From: an uncultured Gemmiger sp.
GTDB lineage: Bacteria; Bacillota; Clostridia; Oscillospirales; Ruminococcaceae
Assembly (NCBI GenBank): GCA_959018215.1
Contig: CAUEKL010000004.1
Span: forward strand, 1-27,150
Direction of reading: 5' to 3'
Length of the DNA: 27,150 bases
Position numbers and translations under genes: made by a program. Numbering within the stretch: the first letter of the stretch is position 1; each line of letters begins with the position of its first letter. Under the pieces are notes generated by a model. That model worked only from the letters and a program-made list of their open reading frames with translations. It was not told the origin of the DNA and ran no database searches. Below, one piece after another: positions 1 to 7,895 of this stretch.

Positions 1-2
1 CC

Positions 3-176
3 GGCACCAGCGTCATCTGCGCCCTGGGTCAGCGCTCCCGCACCGCCGACGTGGAAGCCCTGCGCGGCACCGCACCCTTTGTGCGCATCATCGGCGATGC
101 CGCCAAAGTGAGCACCATCACCAACGCCGTCTACTGGGGCTATCACGCGGCCCTGGATATCGGCACCGGCTGCTGA
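3..176 (+). CDS. C-terminal end of an Old-Yellow-Enzyme/2-enoate-reductase-type NADH:flavin oxidoreductase (partial)
   Basis: Only the last 57 codons are present, ending in TGA at 174-176. The peptide contains ALGQRSR, then an IIGDA motif about 30 residues from the end, then a segment ending in YHAALDI. This layout (a predicted name/number segment, then the GD motif that contacts FAD ribityl phosphate, then a helix ending in AALDI) is what the C-terminal pyridine-nucleotide-disulfide domain of OYE-like proteins such as 2,4-dienoyl-CoA reductase or BaiH looks like. These enzymes reduce enoates or related compounds using FMN, FAD and a 4Fe-4S cluster. The N-terminal barrel lies outside the window, so substrate cannot be guessed. 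No hairpin with a T-run follows at once; the 188-bp repeat begins 21 bases after the stop. Confidence 0.7.
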   Translation, partial: GTSVICALGQRSRTADVEALRGTAPFVRIIGDAAKVSTITNAVYWGYHAALDIGTGC

Positions 177-197
177 ACAGAAAAAGTCGTGTATTTC

Positions 198-385
198 TGA
201 CCACCCTCTGACCACTCCTTCTTCCCAGTCGGTTCCGTGTATCGTTTTTTACGTCCCAACATTCTTTTATAACCACCACAAACAGCGCCGGAAGTTGTGC
301 ACACTACACAATTTCCGGCGCTGTATCATACCATTTGCCTGTCTGTCACAGTTCTCCGACCAGACTACCACGTTCAACTGAACTA
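198..385 (+). repeat. 188-bp interspersed repeat, copy A
   Basis: This stretch aligns without gaps to 20563-20750 in the same orientation. By eye there are about 18 mismatches, so roughly 90% identity. It begins with two TGACCAC words 11 bases apart (198 and 209), then has a T-rich piece, the sequence TTATAAC at 267-273, and a long hairpin at 283-323. It is not coding: the small open frames over it are not shared as proteins. It begins 21 bases after the stop of the upstream oxidoreductase gene. A non-autonomous mobile element or a REP/BIME-like intergenic element are both possible. No target duplication or terminal inverted repeat is evident. Confidence 0.85.
283..323. other. Long hairpin inside repeat copy A
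   Basis: The arms 283-299 and 307-323 are 17 bases each and pair throughout except for one G-T position, around a 7-base loop (CACACTA). No T-run follows, so it is not a classical terminator. The structure is conserved in the second copy at 20648-20688, suggesting that the hairpin is a functional part of the repeat. Confidence 0.85.
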
Positions 386-540
386 TAAACGACTAAGCTT
401 GAAACTGTTAAGCCGTAAAACAAGCCCTATTGTGATTTTTTTTGCGCAGCGCTTCCTGGCCCAAAAGGCGTTTTCGCCGGGTCAGCATGTTGCCGAAAAG
501 AAACGGCCGCCGGCAGCCATACCCCCGCCACTAAAAAAAA
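386..540. other. Gene-free intergenic stretch between repeat A and the GH94 operon terminator
   Basis: No open frame here has a ribosome binding site or recognisable product. It contains T- and A-rich runs (435-443, 533-540) and a small GGCG-TTTT-CGCC stem near 469-480. The A-run at 533-540 extends the terminator stem that follows. A TTGAAA word at 399-404 could be a -35 box, but no acceptable -10 lies at the right distance, so no promoter is called. Confidence 0.5.
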
Positions 541-572
541 CACACCGTACCAAAAAACGGTGTGTTTTTTTT
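541..572. terminator. Bidirectional intrinsic terminator
   Basis: Arms CACACCGT (541-548) and ACGGTGTG (557-564) pair perfectly around an 8-base loop and are followed by eight T (565-572). Eight A immediately precede the left arm, so the structure works equally on the - strand. It lies only about 55 bases before the first GH94 start codon. It therefore isolates the sugar operon from upstream transcription, or acts as an attenuator if the real promoter is further upstream. Confidence 0.85.
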
Positions 573-593
573 ATCTTCCGACCCCGGTACAAT
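565..593 (+). promoter_or_regulatory. Possible promoter of the GH94-GH94-GH30 operon
   Basis: A TACAAT -10 box at 588-593 sits 17 bases after the T-run of the terminator, which would have to serve as a poor -35 (TTTTTT, 565-570). Transcription would start near 600, leaving a leader of about 28 bases. The poor -35 fits a promoter needing an activator such as the AraC-type regulator encoded at 14468-15883; that link is inference. Confidence 0.4.
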
Positions 594-627
594 CAAAGTA
601 ACAACCAAACCGAAAGGCGGCGAAACG

Positions 628-3279
628 ATGGAACAACTGCAATTTCTCAACGAATGGGGCGATTTCCGCCTGGGGGATGCCCAGCGGGCCCCCGATGTCT
701 ATTTCCCGCTGGTGAACGAAGCCCACATGATCTCCAGCGTGACCCCGTATCTGGCGGGGGACTGCAAGGTGGATCAGAACACCTTTCTGCTGGCCCCGGC
801 GTCGGAGCGCACCCTGGTGGAGCGCACGGGGGCGCGGAACTTCTGGGTCAAGGCCGAAGGGGCGGCGCCTTGGTCAGTGACGGGGTGCAGTGCCCCCCAG
901 CTGGCGGCGCTGCACACTGCCGCCGAGGAACCCTGCACCCTCTACGGTGGGCTTTTGTGGCAAAAGACCTGCCGCACCCAAGGGGCTACCGGTCTGGAAG
1001 CCGAGACCCTCAGCTTTGTGCCGGCGGATGATGCCCGGGTGGAAGTGCTGCAGGTGACGCTGCACAACCCCACCGACCATCCCATCCCGGTGGAGTGCAT
1101 CGCGGCGATCCCCCTCTACGGCCGGTCGGCGGACAACCTGCGGGACCACCGCCATGTGACCAGCCTGCTGCACCGCGCCAAGGCCGCCGCCTACGGCCTG
1201 GACCTGACCCCCACCCTGACCTTTGACGAGCGGGGCCACCAGCCCGGCCGGCTGACCTACCGGGTATGGGCCGCCGACGAGGCGGGCAATCCGCCCTGCC
1301 GCCGGATGCCGCTGACCGCCGATTTTGAGGGGGCGGGCGGCCCTTTCTGGCCCGATGCCCTCACCGGCACGCCGGACCCGGCCTGCTTCTGCCCCGAGGA
1401 CGGCACCGCCCAGGGGGGCGAGATGACGGCGGCGCTCTGGTTTGCCCCCTGCACCCTGGCCCCTGGGGCGACCCGGCGGTACCAGGTGGTGCTGGCCATC
1501 GACAGCGACCCTTCGCCCTATCTGACGCCGGAGGGGGTGGCCGAAGCGCTGGAGCGCACCAAAGCTTTCTGGCAAGGTCAGGTCACCCTGCAGGTACAGG
1601 ACCCTCAGGACGGCGACTGGGGTCCCTGGATGCGGTGGGTGGCCATCCAACCGGTGCTGCGCCGCATCTGCGGCTGTTCCTTCCTGCCCCACCACGACTA
1701 CGGTCGGGGCGGCCGGGGCTGGCGGGACCTCTGGCAGGACAGCTTGGCCCTGCTGCTCCAGGACCCCGCCGCCCTGCGGCAGAGCCTGCTCTGCCATTTT
1801 GCAGGGGTCCGACCCGACGGCACTAACGCCACCATCATCGGGGATAAACCCGGGGAGTTCAAGGCGGACCGCAACAACATTCCCCGGGTGTGGATGGACC
1901 ACGGCTTCTGGCCCTTTGTGACCTGCCGGCTCTATCTGGACGAAACAGGGGACGATGCCTTCCTCTTTGAGGAGCAGACCTACTTCGATGACGGCTTTGC
2001 CTACCGGGGAGAAGGGACACGCCGTGCTCCTGCCCAAGTGACCCGGCGGGGCACCGTGCTGGAACATCTGCTGCTGCAGAATGTGACGGCCTTCTTTGAC
2101 GCCGGGGGCCACAGCAGCATCCGGCTCCGGGGGGCCGACTGGAACGACGGCCTGGACATGGCCGCCGCCCACGGGGAAAGCGTGGCCTTCACGGCGGCCT
2201 ACGGCGGCAACCTGCTGGCCCTGGCCGACCTGCTGGACCGGCTGGCGGAGACCCGGTCCACGGTGGCGCTGCATCCTTCGCTGCTCCATCTGCTGGAAAC
2301 CGACGCCGCCGACTACGACACCCCGGCGGCCCGCCAGGCCGCCCTGCTGCGCTGCTGCGAGGAAGCCTACACCGCCGCCGGCCCGGCGATGGTGGATACC
2401 CGGACCGCAGCGGCCGCTCTGCGGGGCATGGGGCAGTGGCTCTTTGCCCACCTGCGCCGGCAGGAGCGGGTCAGCGACGGCGGCAGTCTGCACTGGTTCA
2501 ACAGCTACTACGACGACCACGGTCACCCGGTGGAGGGCGTGCAGGGGGACACCGTGCGGATGATGCTCACCGGCCAGGTGTTCACCCTGATGTCGGGGGC
2601 CGCCGACGACGCCCAGGCCGCCGAGGTAGCCCGGGCCGTCCACTGGTATCTCTTTGACCCTGCCCGGGGCGGCTGTTTTCTCAACACCGATTTCGGCGAG
2701 GTCAAGACCGACCTGGGCCGGATGTTCGGCTTTGCCTACGGCACCAAGGAAAACGGCGCCGTCTTCAGCCATATGGCGGTGATGTACGCCTACGCCCTCT
2801 ACCTGCGGGGAATGCCCCAGGAGAGCCTGCGGGTTCTGCGCTGCCTCTACGCCCAGAGCCGCCGCTTTGCCGCCGGGCACATCCTGCCCGGCATCCCCGA
2901 ATACTTCGATTTGCGGGGCAAGGGGATGTACCCCTACCTCACGGGGGCGGCCAGCTGGCTGCTGCTCACCGTCCAGACCCGGATGTTCGGCGTCCGGGGC
3001 ATCCAGGGCGACCTGGAACTGGCCCCTCAGCTCACCGCCGCCCAGTTTGACGGCGAGGACCTGGCCGCCATCCGCTGCCGCTTTGCGGGCAAAGCCCTGA
3101 CGGTACGGTACCATAACCCCGGCCGTCTGGAACCGGAAGCCGCCTGGGTGGGCGCCGTCACGGCGGACGGCCGCCCGCTGCCCATGATTTCCCAGGGACG
3201 CATCCCCCGGGACGCCATCCTGGCCCTGCCCGACGGCGCCGTGCTCACCGCCGAACTCCAGCCCCGTACCACCCACTGA
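628..3279 (+). CDS. GH94-family glycoside phosphorylase (cellobiose/laminaribiose phosphorylase-like)
   Basis: The product is 883 residues, within the usual 790-1000 range of GH94 enzymes, which split a beta-linked disaccharide or oligosaccharide with phosphate to give alpha-glucose 1-phosphate. The N-terminal beta-sandwich begins with NEWGDFRLGD and PLVNEAHM. The (alpha/alpha)6 barrel carries GADWNDGLD at about residues 502-510; the Asp of WND (D507) is at the position of the GH94 general acid. There is no signal peptide, so it works in the cytoplasm. The start at 628 follows AAAGGCGG with 7 bases between; the frame is open further upstream, but that would run back into the terminator. The second GH94 follows 21 bases downstream, so they share a transcript. 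Exact linkage specificity (beta-1,3, beta-1,4, beta-1,2) cannot be read from the sequence; laminaribiose phosphorylase is my tentative closest memory. Confidence 0.85.
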   Translation: MEQLQFLNEWGDFRLGDAQRAPDVYFPLVNEAHMISSVTPYLAGDCKVDQNTFLLAPASERTLVERTGARNFWVKAEGAAPWSVTGCSAPQLAALHTAAEEPCTLYGGLLWQKTCRTQGATGLEAETLSFVPADDARVEVLQVTLHNPTDHPIPVECIAAIPLYGRSADNLRDHRHVTSLLHRAKAAAYGLDLTPTLTFDERGHQPGRLTYRVWAADEAGNPPCRRMPLTADFEGAGGPFWPDALTGTPDPACFCPEDGTAQGGEMTAALWFAPCTLAPGATRRYQVVLAIDSDPSPYLTPEGVAEALERTKAFWQGQVTLQVQDPQDGDWGPWMRWVAIQPVLRRICGCSFLPHHDYGRGGRGWRDLWQDSLALLLQDPAALRQSLLCHFAGVRPDGTNATIIGDKPGEFKADRNNIPRVWMDHGFWPFVTCRLYLDETGDDAFLFEEQTYFDDGFAYRGEGTRRAPAQVTRRGTVLEHLLLQNVTAFFDAGGHSSIRLRGADWNDGLDMAAAHGESVAFTAAYGGNLLALADLLDRLAETRSTVALHPSLLHLLETDAADYDTPAARQAALLRCCEEAYTAAGPAMVDTRTAAAALRGMGQWLFAHLRRQERVSDGGSLHWFNSYYDDHGHPVEGVQGDTVRMMLTGQVFTLMSGAADDAQAAEVARAVHWYLFDPARGGCFLNTDFGEVKTDLGRMFGFAYGTKENGAVFSHMAVMYAYALYLRGMPQESLRVLRCLYAQSRRFAAGHILPGIPEYFDLRGKGMYPYLTGAASWLLLTVQTRMFGVRGIQGDLELAPQLTAAQFDGEDLAAIRCRFAGKALTVRYHNPGRLEPEAAWVGAVTADGRPLPMISQGRIPRDAILALPDGAVLTAELQPRTTH

Positions 3280-3300
3280 ACCACCAAGGAGGAAGTACTT

Positions 3301-6300
3301 ATGTTCGATTCCCAGCATCGTTTTGTCATCCAAAACTACCAGCATGCCCCCACCTTTTCCAGCTTCCTGCCCGGCGTGGCGGGGCCCAAGGGGGTCCCGG
3401 CCTGGGTCTACTATAACAACCGGGGCCAGGCGGTCTGCAGCTTCGGCGCCCGGGACAAGGACCACGCCATCATGGAGTTCAGCGCCGCCCACACCGCCTA
3501 CCAGAACACCGCCCGCACCGGTTTCCGTACCTTTGCCCGGGTGAACGGTTCCTACACCGAGCTGCTGAAAGGGGAGGCCGAGATGCACATCGGCACCGCC
3601 GAGCTGGTGCTCTGCCAGAAGACCCCTGAACTGGCCGTGGAAGTGCGCTACTGCGGTCTGCCTGACCATCGGCTGGCGGGGCTGATCCGGGAACTGACGG
3701 TGACCAACACCACCGCCGCCCCTCTGGAGCTGGAACTGCTGGACGGCATGCCCGCCGTGGTCTGCTACGGTGTGAACCAGGACACCCTCAAGAATATGGC
3801 CCAGCTGGCCAAGGCCTGGATGCAGGTGGAGTTCGGTCCCGACGGTTCCACCCGGTTTGCGGTGCGCGCTTCCATGGCCGATACCGCCAGCGTCACCAAA
3901 GTGGAGGGAGTCAACTTCTGTCTGGCCCTGGACGATACCGGCGCCCGGCTGCGCCCTCTGGTGCAGCCCTCCCTGGTCTTCGGGGAGGATACCGGCCTGG
4001 AGACCGCCCAGCACTTTGCCGCCACCCCGCTGGCAGAACTCTGCGCCGCCGACCAGGTGCTGCAGAACCAGTTTCCCTGCTGCTTCGTCCCGGCCCGGCG
4101 CACCCTGCAGCCGGGAGAGAGCGTCCATCTTTACTCCCTCTACGGTCAGGCGGACAGCCGCGCCCTGCTGGAAGGGATGACCGCCGCGGTGGACGGCCCC
4201 GCCTGGTTCGACGCCCAGTGCGCCCGGGCGGTGGCGCTGGGGGTGGAACTCTCCGACGTGGTGGACACCCGCACCGCCGATCCGGTGTTTGACGCCTACT
4301 GCCGCCAGACCTATGTGGACAACCTGCTGCGGGGCGGTACCCCCATCTTCTTCACGGGGGCGGACGGCAAAAAGACGCCGTTCTATCTCTATTCCCGCAA
4401 ACACGGCGACCCCGAGCGGGAGTACAACTATTTCTCCCTGGGCGGGGAGTATTACGCCCAGGGCAACGGCAACTTCCGGGATGTGAACCAGAACCGCCGC
4501 AGCGACGTACTCTTCCACCCCCAGCTGAAGGATGCCAACATCCGGATGTTCATGGAGCTGACCCAGACCGACGGCTACAACCCGCTGGTCATCCTGCCCA
4601 GCACCTTCCGGCTGGCGGATGCCGACCGGCAGGAACTCTGCGCCGCTTTGCCGGAAAGCTGCCGCGCCGACGCCAAAGCCCTGCTGTCCGAAGACTTCAC
4701 TCCCGGCCGTCTGGCCATGGCCGCTGAGGACTGGGGCCTGGCGGAAGATACCGCCGACGCCTTCGTGGCAAACTGCGTCGCCAAGGCCCACAGCGACCCC
4801 AACGCCGATTTCGGCGAGGGGTACTGGTGCGACCACTGGACCTACGACCTGGATCTCATCGAAAGCTATCTGGCCGTCTACCCGGATGAGAAAGAAGCCC
4901 TTCTCTTTGGTTCCCGCAGCTATCGCTGGTACGCCAGCCGGGCCGCCGTGCTGCCTCTGGCCAAGCGGTGCTGCCGCACCGAAGCCGGGCTGCGCCAGTA
5001 CCACAGCATCGACCCCGAGACCCGTCAGCAGGCCGACGGCAACTGGCTGGTGGAGGCAGACGGTACGGTAGCCCGCTCCACCCTGATGGAAAAGCTGCTG
5101 CTCCTCTGCTCCATCAAGGCCGCCACCCTGGACAGCGCCGGCATGGGCGTGGAGATGGAGGGCGGCAAACCCGGCTGGTACGACGCCCTCAACGGTCTGC
5201 CGGGACTGTTCGGTTCCTCCATGGCCGAAACCTGCGAACTGGACCGGCTGCTCAGTTTCACCATCGCCGCTCTGGAAGGCCGGGACGACGCGGTGGAACT
5301 CTACACTGAAATGGCCCGGCTCCTGGGGCGGGCTTCCGCCACCATGATGGAGGATGACCCCTGGACACGCTGGCAGCAGCTGACCGGTCTGCGGGAAATG
5401 TACCGGCAGACCACCGCCCGTACCCTGTCCGGCAGCCGCACCCCGGTTCCCTGCACCGAGCTGGCTGCCCAGCTGCGGATACTCCAGACCCGGGTCCGGG
5501 AAGGCATCCGTCAGGCCGAAGCCCTGGGCGGCGGTCTGATCCCCACCTACTTTTCCTTTGAGGCCACCGGCATCACCGAAACCCCGGATGGCCTGCTGCC
5601 CGCCGGGCTGATTCCCCGGCCGCTGCCCTACTTTCTGGAAGGTCCCGTGCGCCGTCTGAAGACCGGCATGGCCACCGCCGAAAAAGAGTCTCTGACCCAG
5701 CTGGTACGCGCCAGCGATCTGTATGACCCGACCCTTAAGATGTACAAGGTCAATGCCTCGCTGAACGACACCAGCTTTGAGGTGGGCCGCGCCCGTGCCT
5801 TCACTCCCGGCTGGCTGGAAAACGAGTCCATCTGGCTGCACATGGAATACAAGTATCTTCTGGAACTGCTCAAGAGCGGACTGTACCAGCGGTTCTTTAC
5901 CGCCTTCTGTGACGCAGCGGTCCCCTTCCTGGATCCTGCCGTTTATGGTCGCAGCCCGCTGGAGAACGTTTCTTTCCTGGGCTCTTCGGTGAACCCCGAC
6001 CCGGCGGCCCGGGGCCGCGGTTTTGTGGCACGCCTCTCCGGCTCCACGGCGGAATTTTTGCAGATGTGGCAGATCATGTTCTTCGGCGCCAGACCCTTTA
6101 CCCTTGCCGAGGACGGCAGCCTGCGGCTGACCTTCTCCCCGGCTCTTCCCAACCGGCTGATCCCGGCGGACCGCACCGTTCAGGCGGTTTTCCTGGGTTC
6201 TGTCCCTGTGACCCTGCACTGCACGGCGGGCAAGGATATGGTGCCCGGTCAGTACGAGGCTGCAAGCTGGAAGCTCACAAAACAGGATGGCACCGTCTGC

Positions 6301-6387
6301 GTCTATGATGGTCCCTTCCTGCCGGATGGTCCTGCCCGTCTGGTGCGGGAAGGCGGGGCTGCCGGACTGGAGGTGACCTTCCGGTGA
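3301..6387 (+). CDS. GH94-family phosphorylase resembling 1,2-beta-oligoglucan phosphorylase
   Basis: The product has 1028 residues and no signal peptide. Its N-terminus (PTFSSFLPG, NRGQAVCSFG, then IMEF and AYQNT) recalls the large GH94 branch that includes 1,2-beta-oligoglucan (sophoro-oligosaccharide) phosphorylase, which releases glucose 1-phosphate from beta-1,2-glucan chains. A motif GYWCDHWTYDLDL near residues 506-518 (D511) is the best candidate for the catalytic acid region, differing from the WNDGLD of the neighbouring enzyme. The start codon at 3301 has a strong AAGGAGGA site (3286-3293). The gene overlaps the next one by GTGA. Tandem GH94 enzymes suggest one acts on longer chains and one on the disaccharide; this is inference. 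The family branch is recalled, not searched, so activity on other linkages is possible. Confidence 0.75.
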   Translation: MFDSQHRFVIQNYQHAPTFSSFLPGVAGPKGVPAWVYYNNRGQAVCSFGARDKDHAIMEFSAAHTAYQNTARTGFRTFARVNGSYTELLKGEAEMHIGTAELVLCQKTPELAVEVRYCGLPDHRLAGLIRELTVTNTTAAPLELELLDGMPAVVCYGVNQDTLKNMAQLAKAWMQVEFGPDGSTRFAVRASMADTASVTKVEGVNFCLALDDTGARLRPLVQPSLVFGEDTGLETAQHFAATPLAELCAADQVLQNQFPCCFVPARRTLQPGESVHLYSLYGQADSRALLEGMTAAVDGPAWFDAQCARAVALGVELSDVVDTRTADPVFDAYCRQTYVDNLLRGGTPIFFTGADGKKTPFYLYSRKHGDPEREYNYFSLGGEYYAQGNGNFRDVNQNRRSDVLFHPQLKDANIRMFMELTQTDGYNPLVILPSTFRLADADRQELCAALPESCRADAKALLSEDFTPGRLAMAAEDWGLAEDTADAFVANCVAKAHSDPNADFGEGYWCDHWTYDLDLIESYLAVYPDEKEALLFGSRSYRWYASRAAVLPLAKRCCRTEAGLRQYHSIDPETRQQADGNWLVEADGTVARSTLMEKLLLLCSIKAATLDSAGMGVEMEGGKPGWYDALNGLPGLFGSSMAETCELDRLLSFTIAALEGRDDAVELYTEMARLLGRASATMMEDDPWTRWQQLTGLREMYRQTTARTLSGSRTPVPCTELAAQLRILQTRVREGIRQAEALGGGLIPTYFSFEATGITETPDGLLPAGLIPRPLPYFLEGPVRRLKTGMATAEKESLTQLVRASDLYDPTLKMYKVNASLNDTSFEVGRARAFTPGWLENESIWLHMEYKYLLELLKSGLYQRFFTAFCDAAVPFLDPAVYGRSPLENVSFLGSSVNPDPAARGRGFVARLSGSTAEFLQMWQIMFFGARPFTLAEDGSLRLTFSPALPNRLIPADRTVQAVFLGSVPVTLHCTAGKDMVPGQYEAASWKLTKQDGTVCVYDGPFLPDGPARLVREGGAAGLEVTFR

Positions 6388-7721
6388 AGGCCGAATACCT
6401 TGTATCGCAGTTTGAAAAAGGGCTGTACTGGCAGCCCACCCCGGTGGAGGCAGTGACGGCCGACGCCATGCAGGAACTGGATGTCTATCCCACTTGTACA
6501 GGCCAGACCCTGCGGGGTTTCGGCGGTGCTGCCACCGAGGCGGCAGCCCATTGCTGGCAGCAGCTGGACCCGGCGGGGCAGCAGGCCTTCTTGCAGGCCT
6601 GTTTCGGCCCCGATGGGCTGCGCTATACCATGGCCCGCACCCACATGGGCAGCTGTGACTTTTCCCTGGGCAACTATGCCTGTGTGAGCTCTGCCCGGGA
6701 CCTGGCGGAGGACCGCTGGGATTTTTCCCGGGATCATGCCAGGATTCTGCCGCTGCTGACCGCGGCGGGGCGCACGGCAGGCCGGCCGCCGGAGCTTCTC
6801 CTCAGCCCCTGGAGCCCGCCGGCTTTTATGAAATCCAACGGCGAGATGAATCACGGCGGCACTCTGCTGCCGGAATATCGGGCGGCCTGGGCCAGGTGCA
6901 TGGCCCGCACCGCAGCGGAATACAAGGCCGCCGGCTGTGACGTGCGGATGGTGACGGTCCAGAATGAACCTGCCGCCACCCAGACCTGGGATTCCTGCCG
7001 GTACACGGCAGCCGAGGAGGGAGAGTTTGCCACCCGGTATCTGCGTCCGGCGCTGGATGCGGCGGGGCTGCAAGAGGTTGGCATCCTCATCTGGGACCAC
7101 AACAAGGAAGCGCTGGTCCATCGTGCAGCCGAAGCCCTGGCCGTGCCGGGAGCCCTGCAGACGGTAGACGGCATCGCTTTTCACTGGTATACCGGCGACC
7201 ATTTCGGGGCGCTGTCCACCGCCCGGCGGCTCTGGCCCTTCAAGGAACTGTGGTTTACCGAAGGGTGTGTGGAGTACAGCCGCTTCGGGGACGCCAACGG
7301 CCCGGACAAGGCCCGGATGTATGCCCATGATATCCTTGGCAACCTGGAGGGCGGCGCCTGCGCGATCCTGGACTGGAACCTGCTGCTGGATGCAGCGGGT
7401 GGTCCCAACCACGTGGGCAATTTCTGCGAAGCCCCCCTCATGCTGGACGGACAGGGCGGCTTTGTCCGCCAGCCCAGCTACTATGCCATTGGGCATTTCA
7501 GCCGGTATCTAACCCCGGGCAGTGTGCAGCTGGCCCATTCGGTGTGGGACAGCCGGATGGAAGCCACGGTGTTTCGCCGTCCCGACGGCAGCCGGGCTGC
7601 GGTGCTGCTCAACCGCACCGGGGCCGAGCAGACCATCCGTGTTACCGAGGACGGCACCCACGCCTGGCAGATCACCCTGGCCGACGGTGCCCTTGGTACA
7701 CTTTGCTGGACACCGTCATAA
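6384..7721 (+). CDS. GH30-family beta-glycosidase, cytoplasmic
   Basis: The 445-residue product has the GH30 signature: GFGGAATEAAA near residue 50, LSPWSPPAFMK near 150, the acid/base Glu in QNEP (E195) and the nucleophile Glu in WFTEGC (E293), followed by a C-terminal beta domain. GH30 enzymes include beta-1,6-glucanases, glucosylceramidases, beta-xylosidases and beta-fucosidases. It lacks a secretion signal, unlike most polymer-degrading GH30 enzymes, so an imported oligosaccharide or glycoside is the likely substrate. The GTG start at 6384 overlaps the stop of the preceding gene by four bases and is placed 7 bases after GGAGGTGA, which indicates translational coupling. Subfamily is not assigned with confidence. 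Confidence 0.85.
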   Translation: MKAEYLVSQFEKGLYWQPTPVEAVTADAMQELDVYPTCTGQTLRGFGGAATEAAAHCWQQLDPAGQQAFLQACFGPDGLRYTMARTHMGSCDFSLGNYACVSSARDLAEDRWDFSRDHARILPLLTAAGRTAGRPPELLLSPWSPPAFMKSNGEMNHGGTLLPEYRAAWARCMARTAAEYKAAGCDVRMVTVQNEPAATQTWDSCRYTAAEEGEFATRYLRPALDAAGLQEVGILIWDHNKEALVHRAAEALAVPGALQTVDGIAFHWYTGDHFGALSTARRLWPFKELWFTEGCVEYSRFGDANGPDKARMYAHDILGNLEGGACAILDWNLLLDAAGGPNHVGNFCEAPLMLDGQGGFVRQPSYYAIGHFSRYLTPGSVQLAHSVWDSRMEATVFRRPDGSRAAVLLNRTGAEQTIRVTEDGTHAWQITLADGALGTLCWTPS

Positions 7722-7750
7722 TTCTTTGAGCAGGATTCACAAAAAACACC

Positions 7751-7787
7751 GGTATCTTTTTTCCGTGGGGACTAAAAAAAAGACACC
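7751..7787. terminator. AT-rich imperfect stem between GH30 and the importer genes
   Basis: GGTATCTTTTTT (7751-7762) can pair with an A-run followed by GACACC (7775-7787), leaving one mismatch and a loop of about 12 bases. There is no proper T-run after it on the + strand. It may be a weak terminator that separates the enzyme operon from the importer operon, whose own promoter follows at once. Confidence 0.35.
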
Positions 7788-7805
7788 TTTCTAAAATCCG
7801 GGCCA

Positions 7806-7834
7806 TTTTGAGGCCCTGTATACGCTGGTAGAAT
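7806..7834 (+). promoter_or_regulatory. Promoter of the ABC importer operon
   Basis: An extended -10, TGGTAGAAT, occupies 7826-7834. A TTTTGA/TTGAGG element upstream (7806-7813) gives a 15 to 17 base spacer. The leader to the ATG at 7896 is about 55 bases and includes a strong AAGGAGGA site (7881-7888). Confidence 0.6.
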
Positions 7835-7895
7835 GAATACCAGAACAAGGCGCTGCACAGGGCATGCGCCCACAAACCGTAAGGAGGAAAACACC

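Noticed and set aside
283..323. Integron attC-like site
   Set aside because: The hairpin is long, but the conserved GTTRRRY/RYYYAAC boxes are not present, and no integrase or cassette array is visible.
399..433. Promoter with TTGAAA at 399 and TATTGT at 428
   Set aside because: The spacing of 23 bases is too long and no better -10 lies in between.
297..1031. A + strand frame starting within repeat copy A and running into the first GH94 gene
   Set aside because: It crosses the terminator and overlaps the GH94 coding frame; no ribosome site or recognisable product.
874..6219. A 1781-codon open frame on the - strand opposite both GH94 genes
   Set aside because: It is low in Lys and rich in Gly, Gln, His and Val with no domain. 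It runs exactly opposite well-supported genes and is explained by GC-rich third positions keeping stops out of the reverse frame.
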